Shown here piece after piece: positions 30,128-40,200 of a DNA stretch of 64,000 nucleotides (position 1 is the stretch's first letter; every line of letters starts with the position of its first letter). Source of the stretch: Mycobacterium colombiense (lineage in GTDB: Bacteria; Actinomycetota; Actinomycetes; Mycobacteriales; Mycobacteriaceae); the NCBI RefSeq assembly GCF_003284935.1, contig NZ_QMEV01000016.1, positions 1-64,000 of the forward strand, written 5' to 3'. The notes beneath the pieces are model-generated. The model worked only from the letters and a program-made list of their open reading frames with translations. It did no database searches and was not told the origin of the DNA. The translations under genes were made by a program, and so were the position numbers.

Positions 30128-30679
30128 ATGGCGAGGGATTTGCCTCCAGCTCCTGGCGAGGGACCGGGCATCAGTCCGGCCGACCCAAGGCAGTGGGTCC
30201 CTGGATTTCCGACGCAGCCACAACCTCGTGCGCGGACCTGGCCGGCAGTGGTCTTGGCCGGAGCGGCCATGGTCGTGGCGAGCGCTGCACTGATTGTGGC
30301 GCTGACACGACCGACAGCTATCAAGCCAGCAACGACGAGCACTCCGCCGACGTACAGTGCTGCCGAGGTGTCTACAGCTCAACGGCAATTGTGCGATACG
30401 TACAAACTAGTTGCACGAGCTGTGCAAGTTGATACCAACGGCCACGATGTGGCGTTGGGCCGCATCGCGCTGACCAACGCTGCGGCCATGCTCGATAACG
30501 CGGCCGCCAACCCAGCCCTGAGCCCAACTTTTCGGGACCCCGCACACGCTTTAGCAGCGTCATACCGCCAGGGAACGGCAATGGGAAATAGGGACGTCGC
30601 GACCGACGCACAGTTTCAAGCTGCGCTTGACGACATCAACGCGAAGGATGCATCGATGAAGAAGGTGTGTGGTTCGTAG
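30128..30679 (+). CDS. Membrane-anchored protein, tandem paralogue 2 of 3
   Basis: The 183-residue product repeats the architecture of its upstream neighbour: Pro-rich N-terminus (MARDLPPAPGEGPG), one transmembrane helix (about 38-60, TWPAVVLAGAAMVVASAALIVAL), then PTYSAAEVSTAQRQLCDTYKLVARAV and a C-terminal AKDASMKKVCGS. ATG 30128 has AGGAGG just upstream (30119-30124). Extracytoplasmic domain similarity to copies 1 and 3 is obvious by eye, with identical spacing of the paired cysteines. Composition is less GC-rich than the flanking core genes. Confidence 0.82.
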   Translation: MARDLPPAPGEGPGISPADPRQWVPGFPTQPQPRARTWPAVVLAGAAMVVASAALIVALTRPTAIKPATTSTPPTYSAAEVSTAQRQLCDTYKLVARAVQVDTNGHDVALGRIALTNAAAMLDNAAANPALSPTFRDPAHALAASYRQGTAMGNRDVATDAQFQAALDDINAKDASMKKVCGS

Positions 30680-30935
30680 GGCGCCCAAGCGGCTCGGTGA
30701 ACGGAGCAGGTGCGCGGCTTGATCGCAGGCCGTGGGCAGGAGCTTGAGGCGAGGGCTTCGGGACGTTCGCCGCGCGGTTCGCATTCATGGAAAGGTGCCA
30801 CAGGTTGCGTCGGAACTCGCGCTCGGCGTAGGTAAAGAGTCGCGGTGAATTGCTGGCGTGCCATTGCCTGGCGCACCATTGGGATTGAGGGTCAGTGGGC
30901 CACCGGGAAGGGCCGGTGCTCGTTACGAGTAGGGA

Positions 30936-31490
30936 GTGGGCGTGGCGGGGGAGGTGCATTCCGGGCTTGCGGAGGAGCCCGCTGCGGACCCGCACATGGG
31001 AAATTCGACGTCAGCCCGTGCAAGGCGGCTCGCACCTCGTCCAAGCAGATGGCAGGCGATCGCGATCAGCGTGATTGCGGCCGTGGCTGTCGGCGCGCTG
31101 ATTATTGCGTTGACACGCTCGACGTCGTCGCAACACCCGGCGAACTCTGCGACGGCAACGCACACCACCGCGGAGTCGTTAGCGGCCCAACAGCGGCTGT
31201 GCGAGACCTATAACGTGGCTGCGCGGTCTGTACAAGTTGATACAAATGGCAGTGACAAAGCGTTCGCACGGATCGCGCTTACGAATTCCGCCGTCTTGCT
31301 TTTCACCGCATCCAACGACCCTGCTCTCGACGAGCAGCACCGCAACGCGGCTCAGGCTCTAGCGACCGCCTACCTGATGGATACGGCGAAAAGCAGCGAA
31401 GGCGCCGCTACCGAGGCCGAATTTCAAGTGGCGGTGGCCGAGGTGAACACCAAGGATGCTGCAATGAAAAGGGCATGCGGTGGCAGTTGA
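30936..31490 (+). CDS. Membrane-anchored protein, tandem paralogue 3 of 3
   Basis: The 184-residue product has a charged N-terminus, a transmembrane helix (about 41-60, QAIAISVIAAVAVGALIIAL), and the same extracytoplasmic domain: TTAESLAAQQRLCETYNVAARSVQ, the VDTNGSDKAFARIALTNSAV stretch shared with copy 2, and a C-terminal AKDAAMKRACGG-like end (here NTKDAAMKRACGGS). GTG 30936 is the assumed start; GTG 30942 is also possible. It overlaps the next gene by 11 nt, tying the paralogue array to the ESX-associated gene downstream. The 256 nt before it contain no recognisable gene. Confidence 0.8.
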   Translation: MGVAGEVHSGLAEEPAADPHMGNSTSARARRLAPRPSRWQAIAISVIAAVAVGALIIALTRSTSSQHPANSATATHTTAESLAAQQRLCETYNVAARSVQVDTNGSDKAFARIALTNSAVLLFTASNDPALDEQHRNAAQALATAYLMDTAKSSEGAATEAEFQVAVAEVNTKDAAMKRACGGS

Positions 31491-33630
31491 TCTCCCACCA
31501 GGTGCCTGGACAGCCGCTCTAATCGGGCCGTGGTGGCCGGAGCCGTCGACGGGTTTGCGGGCCGGCGCCCAACACTGGAGCCAAGAGTGTGGCGAGCAAC
31601 AGCTATATGCGCAGAACCTGCGCACTCAGTGGACAGCTTTTGCCGCAAACAATACGGGGCACACGGCCGACGACCTCATAACCAGGTTTCAGCAAGGGGA
31701 AAAGCTGCACCTGGATCTTGCCGAGAAGTACCAGACAAAAGCATCGGCGTTTAATTCCGGTGCCGATGCCATCGATTATCTGCGAAGTCGCCTGTCGGAC
31801 ATAGCTAACACAGGCAACAAAGAGATAAATGACATCCTCGCATCAAAGAAGCCGCCGCCGGAAAAGTTAGCGGAAGTGCAGGCTGTCCAGGCGCGCTGCA
31901 ACGCCGATGCCGCAAATGCCAGCCGCGACGCCCTCGACAAAATGATGGCGGCCACGCAGAAGATCCTCGATGCTGAAGGAATTGGTGGTAACGCTCGGAG
32001 TTGGGCGCAATCAAACGGCTTCGATGTTGGAGATGCCAAGCCGCCGAACCCGATCAGTTCGGAGGACCTTAATTCGACAGGCGGCGTGGGCGGTACTGGA
32101 GTGCGCGGCGATGGAGGAACGCCGCCGCCTGCTGCTCCGCCGGGGCCGGCTTCGCCGTCAGCGGCAGGTGGGGGCGGCATACGTAATGGCGGGGGTATTC
32201 CCCCCGGCGGGCCGTCGGGGGGGTCCGTGCCGACCCCAGTCAGCGGGGATGGCGTGAGAGGCAGCGTCCCAGCCGCCAGTGCTCCGCTATCGCCCGCTGG
32301 TATACAAATGCCTACCGGCGGCGGAACAGTATCGCCCGGCATGCCGGGCGTACACGGTGGCGGAGCGCCAGTGTCTCCGGTCGGTCTAGGCCAAGGCGGC
32401 CAACCCGGACTGGCTCAGGCCTTTACGTCCGGCTTGGCGACCGGTCAAGCGACGGGCCCTGGCGGGCAAGCGTTTACGGCAGGCCCGTTACAAGCGATGG
32501 ATGCGGGTGGGCCTCAAACCCCTCAGGCAACACCGGCAGTGACGCCGACCGTACCGAGCGCGGGAGCATTCATACCTACAGGCACTCCGGTCGACGCACC
32601 CCCAGCGGCATCCCCCGCGCCGGTGGCCACCGGGGGAGGCGGTTCAGTTACGCCTGTGATGACCGGCGCATCGTGGTCGTCGCCCGCACCGACCCTCGGT
32701 GGCGGATCTTCTATCCCGTCGGGATCGCTGCCCGCCTACGGCTCCGACCTGCGTCCGCCGGTTGTGGCACCCCCATCCGTACCTTCTACCCCGGCGGGTC
32801 CCGTGTCGGGTGCAGCGGTAGCTTCTTCGCCCGCATCGTCCCCGTCCGCCGGCGGGCCGCTGGTCTCCCCGGTGGAGCGAACGGCGTCCGGGGCGGCCGC
32901 AGGTCAGGCGGGTGCGGGTTCATCCACCATGGCTGGCGCGACGGCCGCCTCTGCGGCTACGGGCGCTACCGCCGGCGCCGTGTCCTCCAGGACGGCGGAA
33001 CAACAGCGGCTACAGCGGATCGTCGACGCGGTCGCCCGCCAGGAGCCGCGGCTGTCGTGGGCTGCGGGGCTCCGCGATGACGGCGCCACGACGCTTCTGG
33101 TCACCGACCTCGCCGCTGGATGGATCCCGCCGCACGTCCGGTTGCCCGCCCACGTCACCCTGCTTGAGCCGTCGGCGCGACGGCATGACGCCAATGTGGT
33201 GGATCTACTGGGCGCTATCACGGTGGCGGCCGCCCATCACGCCAACACCTATGTCGCCGAACCAGGCCCCGACGAGCCTGCGCTCAGCGGTGATCGGCCC
33301 GCCCGTTCGGCCGCACCCGAAGTCGAGGAGCTCGGGCCCACCCTGGTCGATGCGGTGCGACGCCGGGACGGGCTGCCGCGTATCGCTCAGGCTGTCGCGG
33401 CACCTGCCGTGCGAAAGACCGGCGTCTTGGAAAGCGAAACCGAGATGTTGCGCGAATGCACCGCTGAAATTCAGCACACGGTACTCAACGCCTATCCAAA
33501 TCACGACCGAGCGGCAGTCGGGGATTGGATGCTTCTAGCGGCTGTCGAGGCGCTGATCGACGGGCATGGTTACCTCGCGAATTATCATCTGGCCTGGTTT
33601 GACGCGATCAGTCACCGGAGCGGTTCGTAG
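31480..33630 (+). CDS. Large Pro/Gly-rich ESX-associated protein (Rv3900c/Rv3899c-like fusion)
   Basis: The 716-residue product has three parts. An N-terminal helical region (about 1-185) resembles ESX substrates (GAQHWSQECGEQQLYAQNL; LITRFQQGEKLHLDLAEKY). A ~300-residue low-complexity Pro/Gly/Ala/Ser linker follows (about 195-500). The C-terminal globular domain (about 505-716) contains AEQQRLQRIVDAVARQEPRLSW, LVTDLAAGWIPPHVRLP and DWMLLAAVEALIDGHGYLANY, which I associate with Rv3899c (DUF5631/DUF5632-type). In M. tuberculosis these appear as two genes, Rv3900c and Rv3899c; here they are one frame. GTG 31480 overlaps the upstream gene. Probably secreted or surface-associated via type VII secretion. 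Confidence 0.8.
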   Translation: MAVDLPPGAWTAALIGPWWPEPSTGLRAGAQHWSQECGEQQLYAQNLRTQWTAFAANNTGHTADDLITRFQQGEKLHLDLAEKYQTKASAFNSGADAIDYLRSRLSDIANTGNKEINDILASKKPPPEKLAEVQAVQARCNADAANASRDALDKMMAATQKILDAEGIGGNARSWAQSNGFDVGDAKPPNPISSEDLNSTGGVGGTGVRGDGGTPPPAAPPGPASPSAAGGGGIRNGGGIPPGGPSGGSVPTPVSGDGVRGSVPAASAPLSPAGIQMPTGGGTVSPGMPGVHGGGAPVSPVGLGQGGQPGLAQAFTSGLATGQATGPGGQAFTAGPLQAMDAGGPQTPQATPAVTPTVPSAGAFIPTGTPVDAPPAASPAPVATGGGGSVTPVMTGASWSSPAPTLGGGSSIPSGSLPAYGSDLRPPVVAPPSVPSTPAGPVSGAAVASSPASSPSAGGPLVSPVERTASGAAAGQAGAGSSTMAGATAASAATGATAGAVSSRTAEQQRLQRIVDAVARQEPRLSWAAGLRDDGATTLLVTDLAAGWIPPHVRLPAHVTLLEPSARRHDANVVDLLGAITVAAAHHANTYVAEPGPDEPALSGDRPARSAAPEVEELGPTLVDAVRRRDGLPRIAQAVAAPAVRKTGVLESETEMLRECTAEIQHTVLNAYPNHDRAAVGDWMLLAAVEALIDGHGYLANYHLAWFDAISHRSGS

Positions 33631-33757
33631 CAGCCCCCCATTGTCGGGTGAATAGCGTTGCCGGCGTTTTGTGCCAAAATTGTCGTACTAGCGCTAGCCC
33701 GCGCCGAACGATGCGTATCAAGCGCTCAGGTTTTGCTACTGGGATGGAGGTGACCTC

Positions 33758-34678
33758 GTGGGACGCGATGGAAACCCAGTCAGCAGCGATCTGCCGACTA
33801 CAACGATCTTGATCAACGGCGTGCCGGTGCAGGTCCCAATCCCAGGCCCAGGCCACCCACCCGATCAGTCGCCCGGCGGCGGCCTCGGCGGCGGTGCTCT
33901 GACCGGCGCAGGCAACGCGAACGTCCCCAAAGACGCAGCAGACGTCGAGGCGGCCGATGCCGACCGCCGCGCCCACGCCGCCGATGCCGCGGCCAAATTC
34001 CCCGCCAACGAGGCCAACAGCCAGCAGGACATGCAGATGATCCAGCAGATGCTGCAGAGCGTCACGGGCGCGGTCGGCGGCGCGATCGGCGGTGTCATGG
34101 GGCCGCTGACTCAGCTACCGCAGCAGGCGATGCAGGCCGGCCAGAGCGCCCTGCAGCCGCTGATGAGCGCAGTGCAGGGCGCCCACGGCGCCGGGCTGGC
34201 CAACGACGCGCACCTGGTCGACAGCGTCGGCAGCGGTGGTGGCGGCGCCGGGCTGGGTGGCGGTTCCGGTGGCGGTGGTGCCGGCCTCGGCGGTGGGGGA
34301 ACCACCCCGGCCAGCTCGCTGGGCCCGCCGCCGGTGCCGACGTCGTCCCCGCCCACCACGCCCGCGGGCGCCAAAGCGCCGATGATGCCGCCAACCGGTG
34401 GCATGCCCGCCATGCCCGGCCAGTCCGGCATGACCGGTATGCCGATGATGCCGCCGGGCGCGATGGGCGCCGGCGGTGAAGGCGGCAAGAAAGACAATCC
34501 GGTCGAAAAGCGGATCACGGCCCCGGGTGTGCCCAATGGCCAGCCGATCAAGGGCCGCTTGACGGTGCCGCCGAGCGCGCCTGGCAGCAAGTCCGGTGAG
34601 GCCAAGCCGACCGTCGTCACCAATAGGCCCAATCGCCGGATCGTCATCATGCCGTCCGACGACGAGCCCAAGGAATAG
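33758..34678 (+). CDS. Gly/Pro/Met-rich ESX-associated protein, unknown
   Basis: The 306-residue product starts (V)GRDGNPVSSDLPTTTILING, has a helical segment at about 60-150 (NSQQDMQMIQQMLQSVTGAVGGAIGG; then QAMQAGQSALQPLMSAVQGAH), then low-complexity Gly repeats, a Pro/Met-rich stretch (MMPPTGGMPAMPGQSGMTGMP) and a basic C-terminus ending RRIVIMPSDDEPKE. It resembles proteins beside EspB/EspK-like genes in ESX loci, and by position could be the Rv3898c/Rv3897c counterpart. GTG 33758 has GGAGGTGA immediately upstream. No signal peptide. Function not known. Confidence 0.8.
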   Translation: MGRDGNPVSSDLPTTTILINGVPVQVPIPGPGHPPDQSPGGGLGGGALTGAGNANVPKDAADVEAADADRRAHAADAAAKFPANEANSQQDMQMIQQMLQSVTGAVGGAIGGVMGPLTQLPQQAMQAGQSALQPLMSAVQGAHGAGLANDAHLVDSVGSGGGGAGLGGGSGGGGAGLGGGGTTPASSLGPPPVPTSSPPTTPAGAKAPMMPPTGGMPAMPGQSGMTGMPMMPPGAMGAGGEGGKKDNPVEKRITAPGVPNGQPIKGRLTVPPSAPGSKSGEAKPTVVTNRPNRRIVIMPSDDEPKE

Positions 34679-34794
34679 CCGACCAATCCACCCAGCCCTC
34701 CGAAAGGGTGAGTGGCCGGGTAGTTCACGCGGCAGTAGGGTCCCTTCGTAATCGCGGCCGGCCGAGCCCAATGCGCGGGTGATCTTTCCCGTTA

Positions 34795-34827
34795 TTGACA
34801 GCAGAACTGTCGATGCGTGCATGCTAT
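34795..34827 (+). promoter_or_regulatory. Possible promoter of the transglycosylase-eccB-eccC genes
   Basis: The 269-nt gap between the Gly/Pro-rich gene and the transglycosylase gene contains a perfect TTGACA (34795-34800) and a weak TGCTAT (34822-34827) at a longer-than-ideal 21-nt spacing. The -35 is striking for high-GC DNA but the -10 is poor, so this is a tentative SigA-type promoter. Confidence 0.25.
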
Positions 34828-34947
34828 TGGTACGTCTGCAGCGACCGCGGAATTCGCGGCCAGGAGGGTGTGGGAGTACTAGCGCGAAGTGTCCGGCACG
34901 GATGCGGCGCCGACAGGGCGCACAGGTGGGTTAGGGCGGGGACGTCG

Positions 34948-35805
34948 ATGACCGATCCCCTGAAAATGCAAGCGGTCGCCGCGTTGTCCCGCGCGCACAA
35001 TCTCTACGCGGGAACCGCCGCGGGAGGCGGCATCGGTGGCGCGCCGGCCCAGGCATACGCCGAGGCGATCAAGCGTCACGTTGGGCTACCCGCTGCGGCG
35101 GCCGCACGGTCTGGCGCGGCGATAACGCACCTGGCTCGGCTGGCCCACGCCGATCGTGCGCTGGAGCAGACCATCACCGCGGCGCGGACCGACCACGCGT
35201 ACGGCCGCGCGGCGACACGGGCCAACCTGGACGCCGCCTTGACCGACAAAACACCTGCGGCCGATACCCCGATGGGTCGCCGCGAGGTCGCCGCCCGGAT
35301 GGCGGCCCGGCTGCGGGCCCAGCACCGGCGCGTCGCCGGATCCCGGCGGCGGGCAAAGCTGCTCGCGCTGCGACTGCGACGCCTGCACTACCTACAGAGG
35401 CGGTCGATGCACAGCAACCAGGGCAGCGGCCGCGCGGCGGTGACGGCGGCAATCCGTAAAGCATTGGACATCAAGGGTATTCATGACCCGGCGGCTCGGG
35501 CTCGCTGGGAACGCGGCATGGACCTGGTGGCCCGCCGCGAATCCAACTATGACGCGAACGCGGTCAACGGCTGGGATTCCAATGCGGCGCGGGGGACGCC
35601 GAGCAAGGGCGCCTGGCAGTTCATCGCGCCGACGTTCGCGGCCTACCACCAGCCGGGCACCTCGCGCGACATTCACAACCTGGTGGCGCAGGCGTGCGCG
35701 TTCATCAACTATGCGATGGACCGCTACGGTGTCGCCGTCGACGCGTCGAATCTGGCTGATCGGATTCAGCAGGCCGATCCTCACCGAGCGCCCAAGGGGT
35801 ACTGA
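34948..35805 (+). CDS. ESX-2-associated transglycosylase-like protein (Rv3896c-like)
   Basis: The 285-residue product (ATG 34948, preceded by a GGGCGGGGA stretch) has an N-terminal helical region very rich in Ala/Arg (about 1-165) and a C-terminal transglycosylase/SLT-like domain (about 180-285). The domain contains RRESNYDANAVNGWDSNA, the catalytic Glu at about residue 198, then PSKGAWQFIAPTF and LVAQACAFINYAMDRYG. Such enzymes cleave peptidoglycan and may open the wall for the secretion apparatus. No classical signal peptide is visible, so export may be by the ESX system. Ends 2 nt before eccB. Same position as Rv3896c. Confidence 0.9.
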   Translation: MTDPLKMQAVAALSRAHNLYAGTAAGGGIGGAPAQAYAEAIKRHVGLPAAAAARSGAAITHLARLAHADRALEQTITAARTDHAYGRAATRANLDAALTDKTPAADTPMGRREVAARMAARLRAQHRRVAGSRRRAKLLALRLRRLHYLQRRSMHSNQGSGRAAVTAAIRKALDIKGIHDPAARARWERGMDLVARRESNYDANAVNGWDSNAARGTPSKGAWQFIAPTFAAYHQPGTSRDIHNLVAQACAFINYAMDRYGVAVDASNLADRIQQADPHRAPKGY

Positions 35806-35807
35806 GC

Positions 35808-37295
35808 ATGCCGCTGAGTTTGTCTAACCGCGACCAGAACTCTGGGCACCTGTTCTACAACCGTCGGCTGCGCGCCGCCACCACCCGCTTCTCGGTGCGC
35901 ATGAAACACGACGACCGCAAGCAGACCGCCGCGCTGGTGTTGTCGATACTTCTGGTGGCCATCGCCTCGGGCTGGATGCTGCTGCTGAACGTCCTGAAAC
36001 CCACTGGCATCGTGGGAGATTCGGCGATCATCGGCGACCGCGATTCCGGGGCGCTGTACGCCAGGATCGACGGCCGGCTCTACCCGGTGCTCAATTTGAC
36101 CTCCGCGCGCCTGGCTACGGGCACTGCAAACCAGCCGACGTGGGTGAAACCCGCTGAGATAGCGAAGTATCCGACCGGCCCGCTGGTCGGCATTCCGGGC
36201 GCACCCGCGGCGATGCCGGTCCATCGCGGCGCGACGTCGGCCTGGGCGGTGTGCGACACGGCTGGGCGCCCGCGCAGCCCGGAACGCCCGGTGGTGACCG
36301 CGATTGCCGGGCCGCTCGAGGGTTTCGACCGCGCCACGCCGCTGAGCGAGGACGCCGGGGTGCTGGTCACCTTCGAGGGCAACACCTTTGTGATCTGGGG
36401 CGGCAAGCGCTCCCAGATCGATCCGTCCAACAGGGCGATCACGCTGAGCCTGGGCCTGGACCCGGGAGTGACTCTGCCCGTGGAGATTTCGCGGGCCCTG
36501 TACGACACGCTGCCCGCGACGGAACCGCTCGGCGTCCCCGCCGTGCCCCTGGCGGGCACCCCGTCGACGTGGGTGTCGGGCTCACAGGTCGGCGCGGTGC
36601 TGCAGGCCCAAACCGCCAGCGGCGGCAAGCAGTTCTACGTCCTGTTGCCCGACGGCGTCCAGAAGGTCACCAGCTTCGTGGCCGACCTATTGCGCAGCGC
36701 CAACTCCTACGGCTCGACCGCGCCGCGCGTGGTCGCTCCCGACGTATTGGTCAACATCCCCGAGGTGACCTCGCTGGCGGTCGACTACTACCCGACCAAG
36801 CGCCTGAATTTCATTGACACCGCGGCGGATCCGACCACCTGCGTCGGCTGGGAGAAGGGCTCGACGGACCCGCAGGCGCGCGTCGTGGTCTACAACGGGC
36901 GCGGGTTGCCCACGCCGTCGTACCTCGACAACCGCATCGTGCACCTGGTGCGTGACGACCGCGACCCGGCCTCGGTGGTCGCCAACCAGGTGCTGGTGTT
37001 GCCGGGCGCGGCGAACTTCGTGACGTCGACCAGCGGCGTGGTTACCTCCGACTCCCGGGAGTCGCTGTTCTGGGTGTCCGACAACGGGGTGCGGTTCGGC
37101 ATCACCAACGACGACACGACGTTGCGGTCGCTGGGTCTGGATCCGGGGTCGGCGGTGCAGGCGCCCTGGCCGCTGCTGCGGACCTTCGCGGCGGGTCCGG
37201 CATTGTCAAGGGAGGCAGCGCTTGTGGCGCGGGACACCGTGCCGGCGCTCGGCAAGGTGGCTGTGGTGACGACATCGGCAAAGCCGGGAGGCTAA
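35808..37295 (+). CDS. eccB: Type VII secretion core component EccB (ESX-2 type)
   Basis: EccB is a single-pass membrane ATPase component of the type VII secretion complex with a large periplasmic domain. The 495-residue product starts MPLSLSNRDQNSGHLFYNRR, has one transmembrane helix at about 42-64 (AALVLSILLVAIASGWMLLLNVL), then the periplasmic repeat domain (GALYARIDGRLYPVLNLTSARL; LDPGVTLPVEIS; a C-terminal LGLDPGSAVQAPW repeat). Cysteines in WAVCDTAG and PTTCVGW probably form the conserved disulfide. Length equals that of M. tuberculosis EccB2 as I recall it. Lies between the transglycosylase and eccC. Confidence 0.95.
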   Translation: MPLSLSNRDQNSGHLFYNRRLRAATTRFSVRMKHDDRKQTAALVLSILLVAIASGWMLLLNVLKPTGIVGDSAIIGDRDSGALYARIDGRLYPVLNLTSARLATGTANQPTWVKPAEIAKYPTGPLVGIPGAPAAMPVHRGATSAWAVCDTAGRPRSPERPVVTAIAGPLEGFDRATPLSEDAGVLVTFEGNTFVIWGGKRSQIDPSNRAITLSLGLDPGVTLPVEISRALYDTLPATEPLGVPAVPLAGTPSTWVSGSQVGAVLQAQTASGGKQFYVLLPDGVQKVTSFVADLLRSANSYGSTAPRVVAPDVLVNIPEVTSLAVDYYPTKRLNFIDTAADPTTCVGWEKGSTDPQARVVVYNGRGLPTPSYLDNRIVHLVRDDRDPASVVANQVLVLPGAANFVTSTSGVVTSDSRESLFWVSDNGVRFGITNDDTTLRSLGLDPGSAVQAPWPLLRTFAAGPALSREAALVARDTVPALGKVAVVTTSAKPGG

Positions 37296-37298
37296 AGA

Positions 37299-40200
37299 AT
37301 GTCCAAGAAAGCGTTCCCCATCAACCGCGTCAGGATCGAGCCGCCGAAACCGGTCCGGGTAGCACCCAGCGCGCCGATCGCGCTGCCGGAGCGCGAGCCG
37401 CGCAACATCTGGGTGATGATCGGTGTTCCGGCGCTGATCGTGGCGCTCATCGGCACCATCGTCATGCTCTACGTCTCCGGCGTGCGCAGCCTGACCACCG
37501 GCTTCTTCCCGTTGATGGGCATCGGCGCGTTCAGCATGCTGGCCTTCTCCGGCCGCTTCGGCCGCGCCCGCAAAATCACCTGGGGCGAAATGGAAAAGGG
37601 CCGTCGCCGCTATCTCCGCGACCTCGACGGCAACCGCGACGAGATCCAGACCGCGGTGTGCGCGCAGCGCGAATGGCAGAACAACGTGCACTCCGACCCC
37701 CGCGGGTTGGGCGCCATCATCGGGGGCCCGCGAATGTGGGAACGCGGCCGCGGCGACGCCGACTTTCTGGAGGTGCGCCTCGGCACCGGCGTGCAGCACG
37801 CGCCGGACTCGGTGCTCTCGGTGACGTGGCCCGACATCGCCTCCGATGAGGAACTCGAACCCGTCACCGGGCAGGCGCTGCGCGATTTCATCTTGGAGCA
37901 GCGCAAGATTCGCGACATCGCCAAGGTGGTCAACCTGCGATCGGCGCCTGGCTTCAGTTTCGTCGGCGAGGACCTGGACCGGCTGCGCTCGCTGATGCGC
38001 TCGGTGCTGTGCTCCCTGGCGGTGTTCCACAACCCGCGCGACGTCAAGTTGATGGTGGTGACCCGCAATCCCGAGGTGTGGTCGTGGATCGTGTGGCTGC
38101 CGCACAACCTGCACGACGAGCTGTTCGATGCGTGCGGTTTCCGGCGCCTGGTCTTCGCCACGCCCGAGGAGCTCGAGGAAACCCTCGGCGCCGAACTGCA
38201 CATGAAGGGCAAGCGCGGCGCGTGGACACCGCTGGCCGCGGCCAGCCCCACCGCGATGGGCTCGGCGCTGGAAACCGGCTCCGACACGGTGGATCTGGGG
38301 CCGCACCTGGTGATCGTCGACGACAACACCGGTAGCCCCGACGCGTGGGAGAGCGTGGTCGGTCAGGTCGGCAAGGCGGGAATCACCTTGCTGCGCATCG
38401 CCTCCCGGGTCGGCACCGGCGTGGGCTTCGGCGACGACCAGGTGTTCGACCTCAGCGAACGCCACAGCTCACCCAACGGCTCGGTGAACGGCCAAATCAC
38501 ACTGCACCGCAACGGTTCTGACGCCGACGGCGAGGACGACCGGCCGGCTCCGCTGCTACGGGTGCGCAACAAGTTCTTCGCCCACGCCGACCAGCTCTCG
38601 GTGCACCGCGCCTATCGGTATGCGCGCGCGATGGCGCGATGGTCGCCCACCAGCCGCAGCGAGATCGCCGACTCGGTCAGCGGCGCAACGGAACTGCTGC
38701 GGGCCCTGGGCATCAGCGATCCCCGCGACCTGGACGTCGACCGGTTGTGGGCCGAACGCCGGGGCCGCGGCGACGAACGCTGGTGTGAGGTCCCGGTGGG
38801 CGCCAAGCCCAACGGCGAGCTGCAGAACATCATCATCCGCGCCAAGGACTTTGGTGGCTTCGGCTTCCACTCCGTGGTCATCGGCACCAGCGGCTCGGGC
38901 AAGTCGGAGTTCTTCTTGTCGCTGGTCTACGGCATCGCGCTGACCCACTCCCCGGAGACGTTCAACGTCATCTTCGTCGACATGAAGTTCGAGTCGGCGG
39001 CCCAGGACATCCTGGGCATCCCTCACGTGGTGGCCGCGCTGTCGAACCTCGGCAAGGACGAACGCCATTTGGCCGAGCGGATGCGCCGGGTCATCGACGG
39101 CGAGATCAAACAGCGCTACGAGCTGTTCACCTCGGTGGGCGCGCGTGACGCCAACGACTACGAAGAGATCCGGCTCGCCGGACGCGACCTGCCGCCGGTC
39201 CCGGTGCTGCTGGTCATCGTCGACGAATACCTGGAGCTGTTCGCCAACCACGAGAAGTGGATCAACCTCATCATCCACATCGGCCAGGAGGGCCGCGGCG
39301 CCAACGTCTTCTTCATGCTGGGTGGTCAGCGCCTGGACCTGTCGTCGCTGCAAAAGGTCAAGTCCAACATCGCCTTTCGCATCGCGCTACGCGCCGAGTC
39401 CGGTGACGACAGCCGCGAGGTGATCGGCAGCGACGCGGCCTACCACCTGCCGTCGAAGGAAAACGGCTTCGGTCTGCTGAAGGTGGGGCCGCGCGATCTC
39501 GAACCGTTCCGCTGCTTCTACCTCTCCGCGCCGTTCGTGGTGCCCAAGACCAAAGAGGTCGCCACCACCGTCGACATGACGCTGACCAAGCCGCGGTTGT
39601 ACAACTGGCAGTTCCAGCCGCTGGACGACTCCGATGCCACGGCCCTGGAGGCGGCCGCCGCCGTCGACGCCGAGCCCGACGAATTCCTGTACTACGACGA
39701 CGGTTTCAAGCGGAAGAAGATCGTCGACGTGCTGCGCGAGTCGCTGCACGAAGTGCCGCACCGCTCGCCGCGCCGGCCCTGGCTGGAGCCGCTGGAGGAG
39801 CCCGAAACCATCGACGCGCTGGTGGCGGGATATCGGGGCAAGCCGTGGCACGTCGACTACGGGCTCAACTCGGGCCTGATGTTTCCGGTGGGCGTCATGG
39901 ACATCCCCGAGGAGTCCAAGCAGGTGGTGCACGCGGTGGATGCGTTGCGCAGCAACGTGATCGTGGTGGGGGCCAAGCAGCGCGGCAAGACCACCACCCT
40001 GATGACGCTGATGTGCTCGGCGGCCACGATGTACACCCCGTCGCGCGTGACGTTCTTCTGCATCGGCGGGGCGACCCTCGCGCAGGCCGCCTCGCTGCCG
40101 CACGTCACCGACATCGTGTCGCCGAAGGACGCCGAGGGCATCGAGCGGATTCTGAGCAGCATGGACGCCCTGATCGACGCCCGCGAGGACTCGTTCCGGC

